A DNA stretch of 42,474 bases from Treponema sp. (lineage in GTDB: Bacteria; Spirochaetota; Spirochaetia; Treponematales; Breznakiellaceae). Within the stretch, counting starts at the first letter, position 1. The number at the start of each line of letters is the position of its first letter. The translations under genes and the position numbers were made by a program. Shown piece after piece: positions 15,363-24,519 of the stretch. Location: the NCBI GenBank assembly GCA_009784975.1, contig WQXG01000024.1, positions 1-42,474 of the forward strand, in the 5' to 3' direction. The notes under the pieces were generated by a model, which saw nothing but the letters and a program-made list of their open reading frames with translations, ran no database searches and was not told the DNA's origin.

Positions 15363-16998
15363 TTTCCTCTCCTTCTGTTTTTTCCGCTTCTGCCGGTTCT
15401 GTTTCGGCTGTTTGCGATGAGCGCATAACGCGGGAACGGCGGGAGGCGCGGATTAAACCTGCCGCGATAACAAACAACGGAATAATGCCGACATTAAGGA
15501 TTTGAGAAAATCTCATTGCCGCGGAACGCTGTTCGGGCTCTGCGATTTTATCAAAACGTCCTGTCTGCTGCTGTCTGTTCCTGATGCCGATAATATCATC
15601 ATCACTTACAAGCCAGTCTGCCGCGCGAAGAAGGAACTCCATGTTTTTTATGGCTTGAGTAGCATTAATCATATTTGTCGCAAAGTCCGTATCTCCTATC
15701 ACAATTATCCGTGAAGCCCTTGCTAAATCCGGCATATCCGGCAATTCAAATCCTTCACGCTGCGGCTTGGGCGCGCCTGTGAAAAAACTATGAAAAACCC
15801 CCGCTAAAGAAACGCCGAGAATTTTCTCGCCCCTCGTTTGATTTGCTTCCATTTCCAGCATATAAGATACTTCAGGACTGGTATGGAAATTTTCTCTCAT
15901 AGACCAGGCTTGAGGCGTACTTGAAAACAACACCGACGCTTCGATGCCGTCATCAACCTGTATTTCCAGAGGACTTGACCAGTAAAGATCAAGGCCTTTA
16001 AATCCTGAGGTGACAGGATGTTTTTCATTGCCTTTGTCTCCGGGAATGCCTATCCATAACGGATAGCGGACTATTCTGAACTGAAGACCGCCATGAGGAG
16101 AACGAGCCTGATATTGAAGAGTTAATGCATTACGATCCAAAGCCAGCTCGTTACGGACAATTACGCCGTAGGAGGCTATCATATCAAGCAGCCCAAGATC
16201 CAAAAGATTTCTTGCTTCTATAGTTCCGTAAATGGTGTCTACATAAACTCCTTTTACAGCAAAAAGAACTTTTCCTCCCAGCTGGATATATCTGTCAATT
16301 CTGTAAAGCGCCCATTCATCAAGATCTTCCATGCCGCCCAGCACAAAAAGAGCAGGAGTATTATCCGGAATTTCCTCGCCGGGAGCAATTAAGCGTACCC
16401 TGTACCCTGCGTCTGCCAAAGTCATATCCAGATAACCAAAATGTTCTGACCATTGCCTGAAACTGTCACCGACAATAACCGCAATCCAGCGCTCGGTATC
16501 CGTAACCATAGAGCGAATTCTCGATGTAAGATCATATTCCAGCGTGTCGGTAGAAATTACCCACGGAAGAACATCAATCTTATCCAGATATTCTATTACG
16601 ATACCGGAATAAACCGTTATTAAACTTGTCTGATCCTGTTCCACAACAGGCACTTGCCTTGCCTGAAGTCCGTATCTTTCAGCCATCTCAAGCCCGGCTC
16701 TTACAGGATCACGGACAACAAGCCGTATTTTTCCCCTGGAATGTGCTGTATATTCACGCAGCATATCTTCGATTTCTCCGGGAGCAGGTACAACTGTTCT
16801 TAGTTTGTTGGAAAGATAGTAGGTAATAGTTACAGGATCAGGAATTTCCCTGTGCAAGTTACGTGAAACCTGAGAAATGGTGTAAGCTTTATTTTTTGTA
16901 AGATCCATGCGAAACCAGTAACGCCCGGATACCAGAAGAGCAAGAATGAATGCTATTACAGATAATATTGTAATTATTGTTATTTGTTTTTTAGTCAT
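15352..16998 (-). CDS. GldG-like ABC transport auxiliary protein
   Basis: A 548-residue protein with an N-terminal transmembrane helix (about 7-25), a large extracytoplasmic region and a C-terminal helix (about 508-525) followed by an acidic tail. The N-terminal part has the GldG pattern: RFDLTKNKAYTIS-like (here RMDLTKNKAYTISQVS), TITYYLSNKL and EIEDMLREY. The middle holds the ThuA/glutamine-amidotransferase-like fold (PALFVLGGMEDLDEWALYRID, GGKVLFAV). In Bacteroidetes GldA/F/G are required for gliding; in other bacteria the role is unassigned. It lies 3 nt after the permease gene and overlaps the DUF4340 gene. Confidence 0.85.
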   Translation of the reverse strand: MTKKQITIITILSVIAFILALLVSGRYWFRMDLTKNKAYTISQVSRNLHREIPDPVTITYYLSNKLRTVVPAPGEIEDMLREYTAHSRGKIRLVVRDPVRAGLEMAERYGLQARQVPVVEQDQTSLITVYSGIVIEYLDKIDVLPWVISTDTLEYDLTSRIRSMVTDTERWIAVIVGDSFRQWSEHFGYLDMTLADAGYRVRLIAPGEEIPDNTPALFVLGGMEDLDEWALYRIDRYIQLGGKVLFAVKGVYVDTIYGTIEARNLLDLGLLDMIASYGVIVRNELALDRNALTLQYQARSPHGGLQFRIVRYPLWIGIPGDKGNEKHPVTSGFKGLDLYWSSPLEIQVDDGIEASVLFSSTPQAWSMRENFHTSPEVSYMLEMEANQTRGEKILGVSLAGVFHSFFTGAPKPQREGFELPDMPDLARASRIIVIGDTDFATNMINATQAIKNMEFLLRAADWLVSDDDIIGIRNRQQQTGRFDKIAEPEQRSAAMRFSQILNVGIIPLFVIAAGLIRASRRSRVMRSSQTAETEPAEAEKTEGEENEL

Positions 16999-17001
16999 GC
17001 C

Positions 17002-17739
17002 TTATCTCCATTTCCTAAAAAGAATAACTTTTGTGTTAAGATAAAGAAATAATGCCGTTGTTAACACAAAATACATAAACTCTCTTGTGTCTATCACTCC
17101 TTTTGTAAAACTTTCAAAGTGATACGCAAGCGAAAAAAAGTTGATAAATCTTGCAAGCCATTGGGGAAGATTAAAAGAAAAAGTTATCATATTAATAAGC
17201 ATTACAACCATTAAAACCACAGCGCTTCCAAGGAAAGCTCCCGCCTGATTTTTTGAAAGGCAGGATAACAAAAGCCCCAGGGCTGTCGCGCTCGCTCCAA
17301 GCAGGAATGCTCCCAAATATTCGCAAAAGATAGTGCCCGCGTCAAAGTTTCCCAATACGAGAAGGCTAAGCGGCAACGGCAGGGTTAAAACAAGAATCAT
17401 GCTTAATACGCCAAGGGCTGCGAAAAATTTTCCCAGTACCAAATCCCATTCTGTAAAAGGCATTGTAAGCAATAATTCTATAGTTCCTGTTTTTCTTTCT
17501 TCCGCCCAGCTTTTCATTGTAATAACAGGTATTACCAGAATGTAGGCAATTGGAAAAAAGCCGAAGTAAGGGCGAAGCGTTGCCTGATCTGTAGAAAAAT
17601 ACCTCTGAAAATAAAACAGCCACACGGAACAAAAGAGAAGGAAAAAAACCGCGGCTCCGTAAAATGCCGGAGCATTCAGATATTGACCAAGTTCTTTACG
17701 CGCAAGATTAATGGCGCGATAGGGAATATATTTTTTCAT
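17002..17739 (-). CDS. ABC-2 type permease (GldF-like)
   Basis: A 245-residue integral membrane protein with about six hydrophobic helices (for example 27-45, 66-76, 105-130, 140-165, 175-195, 222-238). The typical ABC-2 permease motif MKSWAEERKTGTIELLLTMPFTEWDLVLGKF lies around 75-105. It is the membrane subunit for the ATPase encoded just upstream, with which it overlaps by 4 nt, and is followed by the GldG-like protein. Its start is served by GGAG about 8 nt upstream. Length and motif agree with GldF/NosY-type permeases. Confidence 0.88.
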   Translation of the reverse strand: MKKYIPYRAINLARKELGQYLNAPAFYGAAVFFLLFCSVWLFYFQRYFSTDQATLRPYFGFFPIAYILVIPVITMKSWAEERKTGTIELLLTMPFTEWDLVLGKFFAALGVLSMILVLTLPLPLSLLVLGNFDAGTIFCEYLGAFLLGASATALGLLLSCLSKNQAGAFLGSAVVLMVVMLINMITFSFNLPQWLARFINFFSLAYHFESFTKGVIDTREFMYFVLTTALFLYLNTKVILFRKWR

Positions 17740-18725
17740 TTATTTTCTCCTTTTACCGACCCTGTAAGTTTTACAAAGATATCTTCTATACTGAGTTTTT
17801 TCCTGTTCATCTCCAGTATTTTTAATCCGCTGCCGACAGCCCAGTCAAAAATACGTTCTCCCGCATTTTCGCCGGGTACAATGAAATGAGCGGATACCAG
17901 CCTGGAGTCCATAGGTTCAACCAGCGTATTGGAAAGATTTCCAAGCGCGGATAATTTATCCCTTACCGTATCAGAGTCTGCGCCCAAAAGCACAAGTTCC
18001 CAGGTGTCGCCGTTTTGCGCTGTTTCTACCACAGTTTCTGATATGGCTGCCGCTATCTCTTCCGGTTTGCCCTGAGCCGCAATGCGCCCATCGTTAATTA
18101 TAAGTACTTGAGTGCAGATTGCTTCCACTTCCTGCAATATGTGGGTAGAAAGAATAACCGTTTTGCGTTTTCCCAATTCTTTAATCAGCGAGCGTATTTC
18201 TATAATTTGGTTTGGATCAAGACCTGTGGTGGGCTCATCCAGTATCAGGATTGGCGGATCATGCAGGATAGCCTGCGCAAGGCCGGTACGCTGACGGTAA
18301 CCTTTGGAGAGCGTTTCAATTTTCCGGTTTCTGTAGTTCATAAGACCGCATGCTTCAAGGCATGTATTTATGGCGGCGGCGCGTTCTTCTTTTGGAATAA
18401 AGCGCGACCGGGCTGCAAAGTTTAAATATTCATCTACGGTCATGTCTGTATAAAGGGGCACGTTTTCCGGCAAATAACCGATTCGTTTTTTTATTTCCAA
18501 AGGCTGCTCATCTACAGAAATACCGTCTACCATTGCCTTCCCGCTTGACGGAAAATGAAAACCGGTAAGGATTTTCATAATGGTAGTTTTTCCGGCTCCA
18601 TTTGGACCCAAAAAACCAAGCACTTCGCTGTCTCCCACAGAAAAAGAAACATCTGTGACAGCTTGTACATTTCCGTAAAATTTTGACAGGTTTTTCACTT
18701 CGATCTTGGCTGCCTGAACACTCAT
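17736..18725 (-). CDS. ABC transporter ATP-binding protein (GldA-like)
   Basis: A 329-residue ATPase with Walker A GPNGAGKTT (40-48), Q-loop region YLPENVPLYTDMTV, signature LSKGYRQR (139-146), Walker B ILILDEP (159-165) and the H-loop STHILQEVE. A C-terminal extension of about 100 residues follows, as in GldA/CcmA-type exporters. It is the first gene of the operon and has an excellent Shine-Dalgarno sequence GGAGGTG directly before ATG 18725. It energises the permease encoded next. Substrate unknown. Confidence 0.93.
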   Translation of the reverse strand: MSVQAAKIEVKNLSKFYGNVQAVTDVSFSVGDSEVLGFLGPNGAGKTTIMKILTGFHFPSSGKAMVDGISVDEQPLEIKKRIGYLPENVPLYTDMTVDEYLNFAARSRFIPKEERAAAINTCLEACGLMNYRNRKIETLSKGYRQRTGLAQAILHDPPILILDEPTTGLDPNQIIEIRSLIKELGKRKTVILSTHILQEVEAICTQVLIINDGRIAAQGKPEEIAAAISETVVETAQNGDTWELVLLGADSDTVRDKLSALGNLSNTLVEPMDSRLVSAHFIVPGENAGERIFDWAVGSGLKILEMNRKKLSIEDIFVKLTGSVKGENK

Positions 18726-18780
18726 AACACCTCCAGGAAAAGTAATCTTAAAAAATTTCTATTTTCTGATTATATATAAT

Positions 18781-19710
18781 TTAGTCAACATATTCAATCG
18801 GGAAAACCATCCTGTCGCGGGTAAGAACAGTTTCTGGAAAAATTGCTTTGGCTTCTTCCAGGATTTTCTTTAATTCGTATTCTGTATAACGGGGACTGTA
18901 GTGAATAAGAGCCAGCTTTTTAACTCCCGGGGAAGAAGACGCGATTTTTGCAGCCTCTTCGGCGGTCATATGTTTTTTTGAATGAGCATCTTCTGCCAGT
19001 TCCCTGGAAAACATTCCTTCGCAGATAAAAAGATCCGAACCAATTACATGAGTGGATATTTCCGGCAAAGCAAGACTGTCTGTAACAAATGAAAATTTGC
19101 GTCCTTGCCTGGAGTGCCCCATAACTTCTTGGGGCTGCACTTCCCTACCATCATCAGTTTTTATAATTTCGCCTTTTTGCAGCTTACCCCATAATTTTCC
19201 CATCGGAATATTCAAAGCTTGCGCTTTTTCGGGATAAAATTCTCCGGGACGCGTATCTTCTTCCAGCGTATAACCAAAACAGGGCTTGGTATGTGACAGC
19301 GGAAAGCACCTTACATGAAAACCGTCGCCCTTGTAAACGATTCCGGGCGCTGTTATTTCTTTTACTATTATTTCGTAATTTATATACATATCCAGAATAC
19401 GGCGGCTTGCTTCGATATATTCAGAAATACGCGGAGGTCCTATTATATAGAGCGGATCGTCCCTGTCTACCTGCGAAGAAAGCATTAAAAGCCCCGGAAT
19501 TCCTGTCACATGATCTGCATGAGTATGACTGATAAAAATTACAGAAATCTTTTTCCACCGCAGGTTCAGGCGGCGCAATGAAACTTGAGTCCCTTCGCCG
19601 CAGTCAAAAAGAAAAAGCTCTCCTTCCCGCCTCAGCAATACCGATGTTAAATGTCTGTTCGGCAGCGGCATCATTCCGCCGCATCCCAGAATAAAAGCTT
19701 CAAGATTCAT
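18781..19710 (-). CDS. rnz: Ribonuclease Z (tRNA 3' endonuclease)
   Basis: A 309-residue metallo-beta-lactamase-fold nuclease that removes 3' trailers from tRNA precursors. The zinc motif HTHADH is at 62-67 in FISHTHADHVTGIPGLLML. Other landmarks are GCGGMMPLPNRH near the N-terminus, FPLSHTKPCFGYTLEE, the flexible-arm region (GRKFSFVTDSLALP), HSKKHMTAEEAA and LALIHYSPRY. Length fits the bacterial RNase Z short form. The ATG lies 12 nt after the stop of the diguanylate cyclase gene and is preceded by six C residues rather than a Shine-Dalgarno sequence, so expression may depend on coupling. Confidence 0.93.
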   Translation of the reverse strand: MNLEAFILGCGGMMPLPNRHLTSVLLRREGELFLFDCGEGTQVSLRRLNLRWKKISVIFISHTHADHVTGIPGLLMLSSQVDRDDPLYIIGPPRISEYIEASRRILDMYINYEIIVKEITAPGIVYKGDGFHVRCFPLSHTKPCFGYTLEEDTRPGEFYPEKAQALNIPMGKLWGKLQKGEIIKTDDGREVQPQEVMGHSRQGRKFSFVTDSLALPEISTHVIGSDLFICEGMFSRELAEDAHSKKHMTAEEAAKIASSSPGVKKLALIHYSPRYTEYELKKILEEAKAIFPETVLTRDRMVFPIEYVD

Positions 19711-19722
19711 GGGGGGCTATAA

Positions 19723-20901
19723 TTATTCCGCTGTGTCTTTTGGAGTTATTTTATATTGCTTGATATCATCGCCGGTGATAACCGCGCAATTACGCCCGCC
19801 GCCTTTTGCTGAATAAAGCGCTTTATCCGCCAGATCATAAAGATATTGCGTATCATGGGAAGAACCGCAGCGTGATCTATATACCCCAATGCTCATTGTC
19901 ACAAAATCAGAAACCTTTGATTTTTCATGAGGAATTTTCAAATTTCTGATAGTTTCCATCCATTTGGTTATAACCTTATCAACATGGGAAGAACTCTTTT
20001 CAAACCAAAGCACGGCAAATTCTTCGCCGCCAACTCTGGCTGAGTAGACACCCAGATCATCTCTTAACCAGTTTAAGGCATCGCCTATGGAACGCAAGCA
20101 CACATCACCCTGCGGGTGTCCGTAATTATCGTTATACAATTTAAAGAAATCAATGTCCGCAAGGGCAATACAAAGCCAGTCGTCCGATGTCCTGTAATTG
20201 GATAAATACCTCTGAAAGGTTTGCATAAAATCACGCCTGTTTTTTAACTGGGTTAATTCATCCACTGTGCTTTGATCAAGATACTTGTTTTTCTCGTCTT
20301 CCAGCATGTTTGTGCTTATCTCCAGCCCCAGCCTGAGTTTTGTAATTTGCCAGCTAAAATACAGGCTTAAAAGACCGGCAATGAGGCCGTTTAAAATATA
20401 ATATATTGAACTGCTGGATTTAATAAAAACAACAGCAGATACTATATAAACTATCATCGCGCCCGAAATAAGCAGGAAGTTAAACCGGGGCGGATTTATA
20501 AACATAAGCAGTGCGCAAATTATAAAACATGGAAAAATCGCCGCCAATGTGCCCGGGACCGACCATATATCCAGATATACTCCAAAGATTATCAGGTTTG
20601 TATGGTACAACACTATCAGTGTATATATGATCCTGTTGTTAATATTGATTTGCTGCATTAAATAGTTCGAGTATATGGAAATTAAAAACGCGACAAGCGC
20701 TACTACAAGGTAAACGCCGGCTTTAAAAATATCCTTTTCAAAGACTATGGGGAAAAAAGCAAAAGCTGCGGCAAAAACAGCAACAATTTTATTTGTTCTA
20801 TGCAGGTTAAGCAAATTATTACTGAACATCTTATTCATACATTCAGAGTACTGCTCCCTTCCAAATGTATAAAAACGCCAGGAATAAAATAAATTTAGCA
20901 T
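19723..20901 (-). CDS. Membrane diguanylate cyclase (GGDEF)
   Basis: A 392-residue protein with about six transmembrane helices between residues 38 and 186, a short coiled segment (about 190-208) and a C-terminal GGDEF domain (about 212-375). The active-site loop is intact (RVGGEEF, GGEEF at 291-295), as are the DELTQLKNRRDF entry motif and ALADIDFFKLYND. It should synthesise c-di-GMP at the inner face of the membrane. The inhibitory RxxD site five residues before GGEEF is absent. ATG 20901 has GAAGGAT upstream, supporting this start over internal methionines. It is followed by rnz on the same strand. Confidence 0.92.
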   Translation of the reverse strand: MLNLFYSWRFYTFGREQYSECMNKMFSNNLLNLHRTNKIVAVFAAAFAFFPIVFEKDIFKAGVYLVVALVAFLISIYSNYLMQQININNRIIYTLIVLYHTNLIIFGVYLDIWSVPGTLAAIFPCFIICALLMFINPPRFNFLLISGAMIVYIVSAVVFIKSSSSIYYILNGLIAGLLSLYFSWQITKLRLGLEISTNMLEDEKNKYLDQSTVDELTQLKNRRDFMQTFQRYLSNYRTSDDWLCIALADIDFFKLYNDNYGHPQGDVCLRSIGDALNWLRDDLGVYSARVGGEEFAVLWFEKSSSHVDKVITKWMETIRNLKIPHEKSKVSDFVTMSIGVYRSRCGSSHDTQYLYDLADKALYSAKGGGRNCAVITGDDIKQYKITPKDTAE

Positions 20902-20961
20902 TCAAACCATCCTTCAGTTAAATGTAACATAATTGCAACATTAAGTATAGTATAATATCGA

Positions 20962-21987
20962 TTAAAATCGCATTTTATTACGCTCGGCAAAACCCGTCAA
21001 ATTCTGGAATTCCACGACTGAACCGTCGTCAAGCTGCGCTTTTCCGGAGAAAAAACCGCATACCTGGCGGCGGGTTGAATTGTGAAAAAACAACCTTCGG
21101 CGGTCAATCCTCTCCTGATGGGGGTAAAAAACCATCTCCAGGCGGTTATCATTACTGGTAAAACGCCATGGAGAAAGCCAGTTTGACATAGGAATGTGAA
21201 ATGTAACCTGATCGAGCTTGTGCAGTTTTCCGTCAATAAAAAAGCCGTTTTCGGTGCCTTTTGAGGAATCCGCCCAGCTATAACCTATACAGAAACTAAT
21301 ATGGCTTCCTAAACTCTGGCCGCTAGCCGTAGCCCAATAGCGAATATCGGCTTTTGGACGGGCACTGCGGCTCCAGTCATAAACTCCCCAGGCATGCCCG
21401 CGCGAAAAGACGATTTCAGCGCCGCCGAATTGAACCACCCCTTCGACAAAAAACCAGGGTGAACAACGGGCATACCTGAAAGATTTCTTTTGATTCCTCC
21501 ACGGCTGGCTGGTCACAAGGGACTGGGCATCCTCCGGCTCACTTAGAACCAGAGCGCAGCGCAAACTGCGGTAATGCCCGAATTTTTCTATATCAGCCTT
21601 GATAATCCTTCCTCCCTCCATAACTATAAAATCCAGATGATTTTTTTTTCTTCGCCAGCGGGCGCTGCCAAAATCGCTGTTATTGGGCATATTAAATGAG
21701 CCAAGCGGGATCATCGTTTTAAAAGACTGGGTTGAACGTTTTTTATCTCGCAGAGAAAAAACAGTAATTCCCATATGCCCAAGCCAGCCGTCATCCCTAA
21801 TTTCAAAAACAACCATGTGGGTTGGAGAATGAATAATGTATCGGTCGAATTCTGTAATACTGTTCCTTGAAGCATAAACCATATCGGGGGTATATATAAA
21901 ATGAGGCTTTCTTGCCCAGCCGAAATTCAGCGGTTTTCCCAAATCATCCAGCAGGGGTATAGGATTGTATATTTCATTTTGCTTCAT
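20962..21987 (-). CDS. DUF2804 family protein
   Basis: A 341-residue protein of the DUF2804 family, whose biochemical role is unknown. Family-like features are the opening PLLDDLGKPLNFGWARKP, DWSRSARPKADIRYWATASG, IGYSWADSSKGTENGFFIDGKLHKL and the closing FGFFSGKAQLDDG-type stretch (here CGFFSGKAQLDDG). It is Trp-, Arg- and Phe-rich and predicted beta-sandwich-like, with no signal peptide. ATG 21987 is preferred over ATG 22008, which overlaps the divergent murD start; neither has a good Shine-Dalgarno sequence and TATATC lies 5 nt before ATG 21987. Confidence 0.8.
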   Translation of the reverse strand: MKQNEIYNPIPLLDDLGKPLNFGWARKPHFIYTPDMVYASRNSITEFDRYIIHSPTHMVVFEIRDDGWLGHMGITVFSLRDKKRSTQSFKTMIPLGSFNMPNNSDFGSARWRRKKNHLDFIVMEGGRIIKADIEKFGHYRSLRCALVLSEPEDAQSLVTSQPWRNQKKSFRYARCSPWFFVEGVVQFGGAEIVFSRGHAWGVYDWSRSARPKADIRYWATASGQSLGSHISFCIGYSWADSSKGTENGFFIDGKLHKLDQVTFHIPMSNWLSPWRFTSNDNRLEMVFYPHQERIDRRRLFFHNSTRRQVCGFFSGKAQLDDGSVVEFQNLTGFAERNKMRF

Positions 21988-22006
21988 ATTTTGATATAAA
22001 CATATC

Positions 22007-23452
22007 ATGGATTATTCAGGAATGAAAGTATTGATTATGGGGCTTGGGCTTCATGGCGGGGGGCTTGCTTCCGCGCGTTTTTTTCTTAAGAAGGGAGCAG
22101 ATGTAACAGTTACCGATTTAAGAGACGAAAAAACGCTGATGCCTTCAATTACGGAATTGGACAATTCCTTAACCTCGGGAAATTCTCCAGGATCCCCCCC
22201 GCGTTACATACTTGGCAAACATGAAATTGATGATTTTAAAACCGCAGATATAGTAATAAAAAACCCCGGCGTAAGGCCGGATTCTCCCTTTCTGCAGGCT
22301 TGTAGGCGTGTGGAAACAGATATATCCCTGTTTCTCTCAGAATCCCCCGCAAGGCTTTTTGCCGTAACAGGAACAAAGGGTAAATCCGGCACAGCCTCTG
22401 CTCTCCATTGGCTTTTGTCAAAAAACAGAAAAGCCGGCAGGTCATTCCTTGGCGGCAACATAACTGTTTCTCCATTAACTTTTCTGGATGACCTTACAAA
22501 AGATGACGATGTAGTTCTGGAACTTTCAAGCTTCCAGCTTGGAGATATAAAAAACAGGCTTGACCTTTTAAAACCCGCTGCCGCAATTCTAACAACAATT
22601 ATGGCAGATCATCTTGACCGTTATAATTCAATGGAAGAATACATTGATGATAAAAGAACTATCTACCGGGGACAGGACAAAACCTGCGTAACAACGGCAG
22701 GCGATGATGACTGGGGCAGAAGTTTTCATGCCGAAACAAAAGGGCGCCCTGTTGTCTGTTCATACAAACAAATACCCCTGGATAAAAGCGGCGGCTGGAT
22801 CGATCCTTGCGGTACAGGGTTTGCCCGTTTTTTAAACTGGGAAGGTATTTCAGACGATACAACAGAACTTGTTCCCCAAAAACTTTTAACGCCGGGCTGG
22901 CATCAAAAACTAAACATGCTTTCGGCGGCGCTAACAGTATACTCACTCGGCGCGCAAGCGCAGACAATACGCGAAGCAGCCGCAGCCTACAAGGGTATTG
23001 AACATCGTCTTGAGTTTTTTCATGAAGCAAACGGGGTAAGATTTTACAACGACAGCGCAGCCACTATCCCCGAAGCCGCGGCAGCATGCATAGAAGCGCT
23101 GTGTCCCGAAAAACTAATTCTTGTAACAGGCGGCACCGATAAAAACCTTGATTTCTCCGCGCTTGCCGCCGCCGCGAAAAAAACAAAAGCCATTGTACTT
23201 TTAGACGGCACCGGCAGCGAAAAACTCGCGCGGCTTTTAGATAAAACGAACGTTTCCTACAGCGGCCCCTTTGATAATCTGGACAAGGCAGTAACCTGCG
23301 CCATAGCCAAAGCATCAAGCGGAGATACTGTAGCGCTCTCCCCCGGCTGCGCAAGTTTTGGTATGTTTTTAAATGAATTTGACCGCGGGCGAAAATGGAA
23401 AGAAGCAGTAAATAATATTTTAAACCACGAATCACGCCAAACAGCAAGTTAG
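22007..23452 (+). CDS. murD: UDP-N-acetylmuramoylalanine--D-glutamate ligase
   Basis: A 481-residue Mur ligase of cytoplasmic peptidoglycan precursor synthesis, adding D-Glu to UDP-MurNAc-L-Ala. The N-terminal domain has GLGLHGGGLASARFFLKKGA; the ATP loop is GTKGKSGT (about 122-129); ELSSFQLG, TTIMADHLDRY and GIEHRLEFFHEANGVRFYNDSAAT are MurD-typical; the C-terminal domain has LVTGGTDKNLDF and LSPGCASFGMFLNEFDRG. The family normally ends close to RKWKEAVNNIL; here nine further residues are encoded by what looks like a captured repeat. It is transcribed divergently from the DUF2804 gene. Confidence 0.95.
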   Translation: MDYSGMKVLIMGLGLHGGGLASARFFLKKGADVTVTDLRDEKTLMPSITELDNSLTSGNSPGSPPRYILGKHEIDDFKTADIVIKNPGVRPDSPFLQACRRVETDISLFLSESPARLFAVTGTKGKSGTASALHWLLSKNRKAGRSFLGGNITVSPLTFLDDLTKDDDVVLELSSFQLGDIKNRLDLLKPAAAILTTIMADHLDRYNSMEEYIDDKRTIYRGQDKTCVTTAGDDDWGRSFHAETKGRPVVCSYKQIPLDKSGGWIDPCGTGFARFLNWEGISDDTTELVPQKLLTPGWHQKLNMLSAALTVYSLGAQAQTIREAAAAYKGIEHRLEFFHEANGVRFYNDSAATIPEAAAACIEALCPEKLILVTGGTDKNLDFSALAAAAKKTKAIVLLDGTGSEKLARLLDKTNVSYSGPFDNLDKAVTCAIAKASSGDTVALSPGCASFGMFLNEFDRGRKWKEAVNNILNHESRQTAS

Positions 23453-23493
23453 TGACGTTGACATCAAAGCAAGAGTTCGTGCGGTTCGTGGTT
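23423..23493. repeat. Inverted repeat straddling the end of murD
   Basis: AACCACGAA (23423-23431) pairs with TTCGTGGTT (23485-23493) over a 53-nt interval, and the right arm is followed by a run of A. The left arm lies inside the last codons of murD. The wording (TTCGTGCGGTTCGTGGTTA) resembles a short intergenic repeat that I recall from many bacterial genomes. Confidence 0.5.
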
Positions 23494-23528
23494 AAAAAAA
23501 TAGATTTATTCTACAGGGAGTACAGACT

Positions 23529-24506
23529 TTGGATTTGGAAATGCTTCAAAAAAGAGCCTCTATTTTAAAACGGATCCGTTTATTCTTTGAAAATCGCGAT
23601 TATCTGGAATTGGATACCCCTCTGCTTTCTCCAGATCTAATACCTGAATCCTGCCTTGAAGTGTTTCAGACACAGCGTCTTTACCCGCACGGAAGCAGAA
23701 AAGAAAACTATTCTCTCTGGCTCATCCCGTCACCGGAAATCTGGATGAAAAAAATAATAGCCAAACACCAAGTTAATGTTTTTCAGATATGCAAATGTTT
23801 TCGTAACGGAGAATCAGAAGGACACCTCCATTCAAGCGAATTTACAATGCTTGAATATTACACAATGAACGCAGATTATATGGCTTCCCTTGCATTGACA
23901 GAAGAGCTTATTGCTTTTTTGCAGGAAGGCAAAAAGACTATTCTGCCGTTTGAAAAAATTACCATTGCGCAGGCATTCGAAAAATACGCGGGTTTTGATC
24001 TGTTTGCCGCCGCAAAAGATATCAATGCCATGGAAACGCAGGCACGCAGGCTCGGGCTTGAACCGCTCCCGGGAATGACAACGCAGCAGCTTTATGACTT
24101 GATATTCATTCACGCCGTTGAACCGCGCCTGAAGACGGATAAGCCTGTTTTTTTGCTGGATTACCCGGCATTTGTACCATGTCTGGCAAAAAGGAACGGA
24201 GATATTGTCCAGCGGTGGGAACTTTACTGGAATGGAATTGAACTGGCTAATTGTTTTTCGGAGGAGACTGACCCTCAAAAAGTTAAAGATTTTTTTATAA
24301 ACGAAGAAATAGCAAAACAGCAAATTTCCCGGGTTTTACATAATATTGATCACGATTACTGGAAGTTATTCGGAAACTTCCCGCAATGCAGCGGGGTCGC
24401 AATGGGAGCAGACAGACTGATAATGGCACTGACAGGACGCTCAACCATCGACGGTGTTTTACCAACGAGCCTGAAAAGGCGAACAGTTGATAAACAGAAT
24501 GAGTGA
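23529..24506 (+). CDS. epmA: EF-P--(R)-beta-lysine ligase (EpmA/GenX/PoxA)
   Basis: A 325-residue class II lysyl-tRNA-synthetase-like enzyme lacking the anticodon-binding domain; in E. coli EpmA attaches beta-lysine to elongation factor P. Motif 1 region: RLFFENRDYLELDTPLLSP. Motif 2: FQICKCFRNGESEGHLHSSEFTMLEYY. Motif 3: GVAMGADRLIMAL. Length matches EpmA rather than LysRS (about 500). TTG 23529 follows CAGGGAG at suitable distance. EpmB (lysine 2,3-aminomutase) and efp are not in the window, so its substrate pathway is inferred from family only. Confidence 0.9.
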   Translation: MDLEMLQKRASILKRIRLFFENRDYLELDTPLLSPDLIPESCLEVFQTQRLYPHGSRKENYSLWLIPSPEIWMKKIIAKHQVNVFQICKCFRNGESEGHLHSSEFTMLEYYTMNADYMASLALTEELIAFLQEGKKTILPFEKITIAQAFEKYAGFDLFAAAKDINAMETQARRLGLEPLPGMTTQQLYDLIFIHAVEPRLKTDKPVFLLDYPAFVPCLAKRNGDIVQRWELYWNGIELANCFSEETDPQKVKDFFINEEIAKQQISRVLHNIDHDYWKLFGNFPQCSGVAMGADRLIMALTGRSTIDGVLPTSLKRRTVDKQNE

Positions 24507-24519
24507 AAAACGGAAGTTT

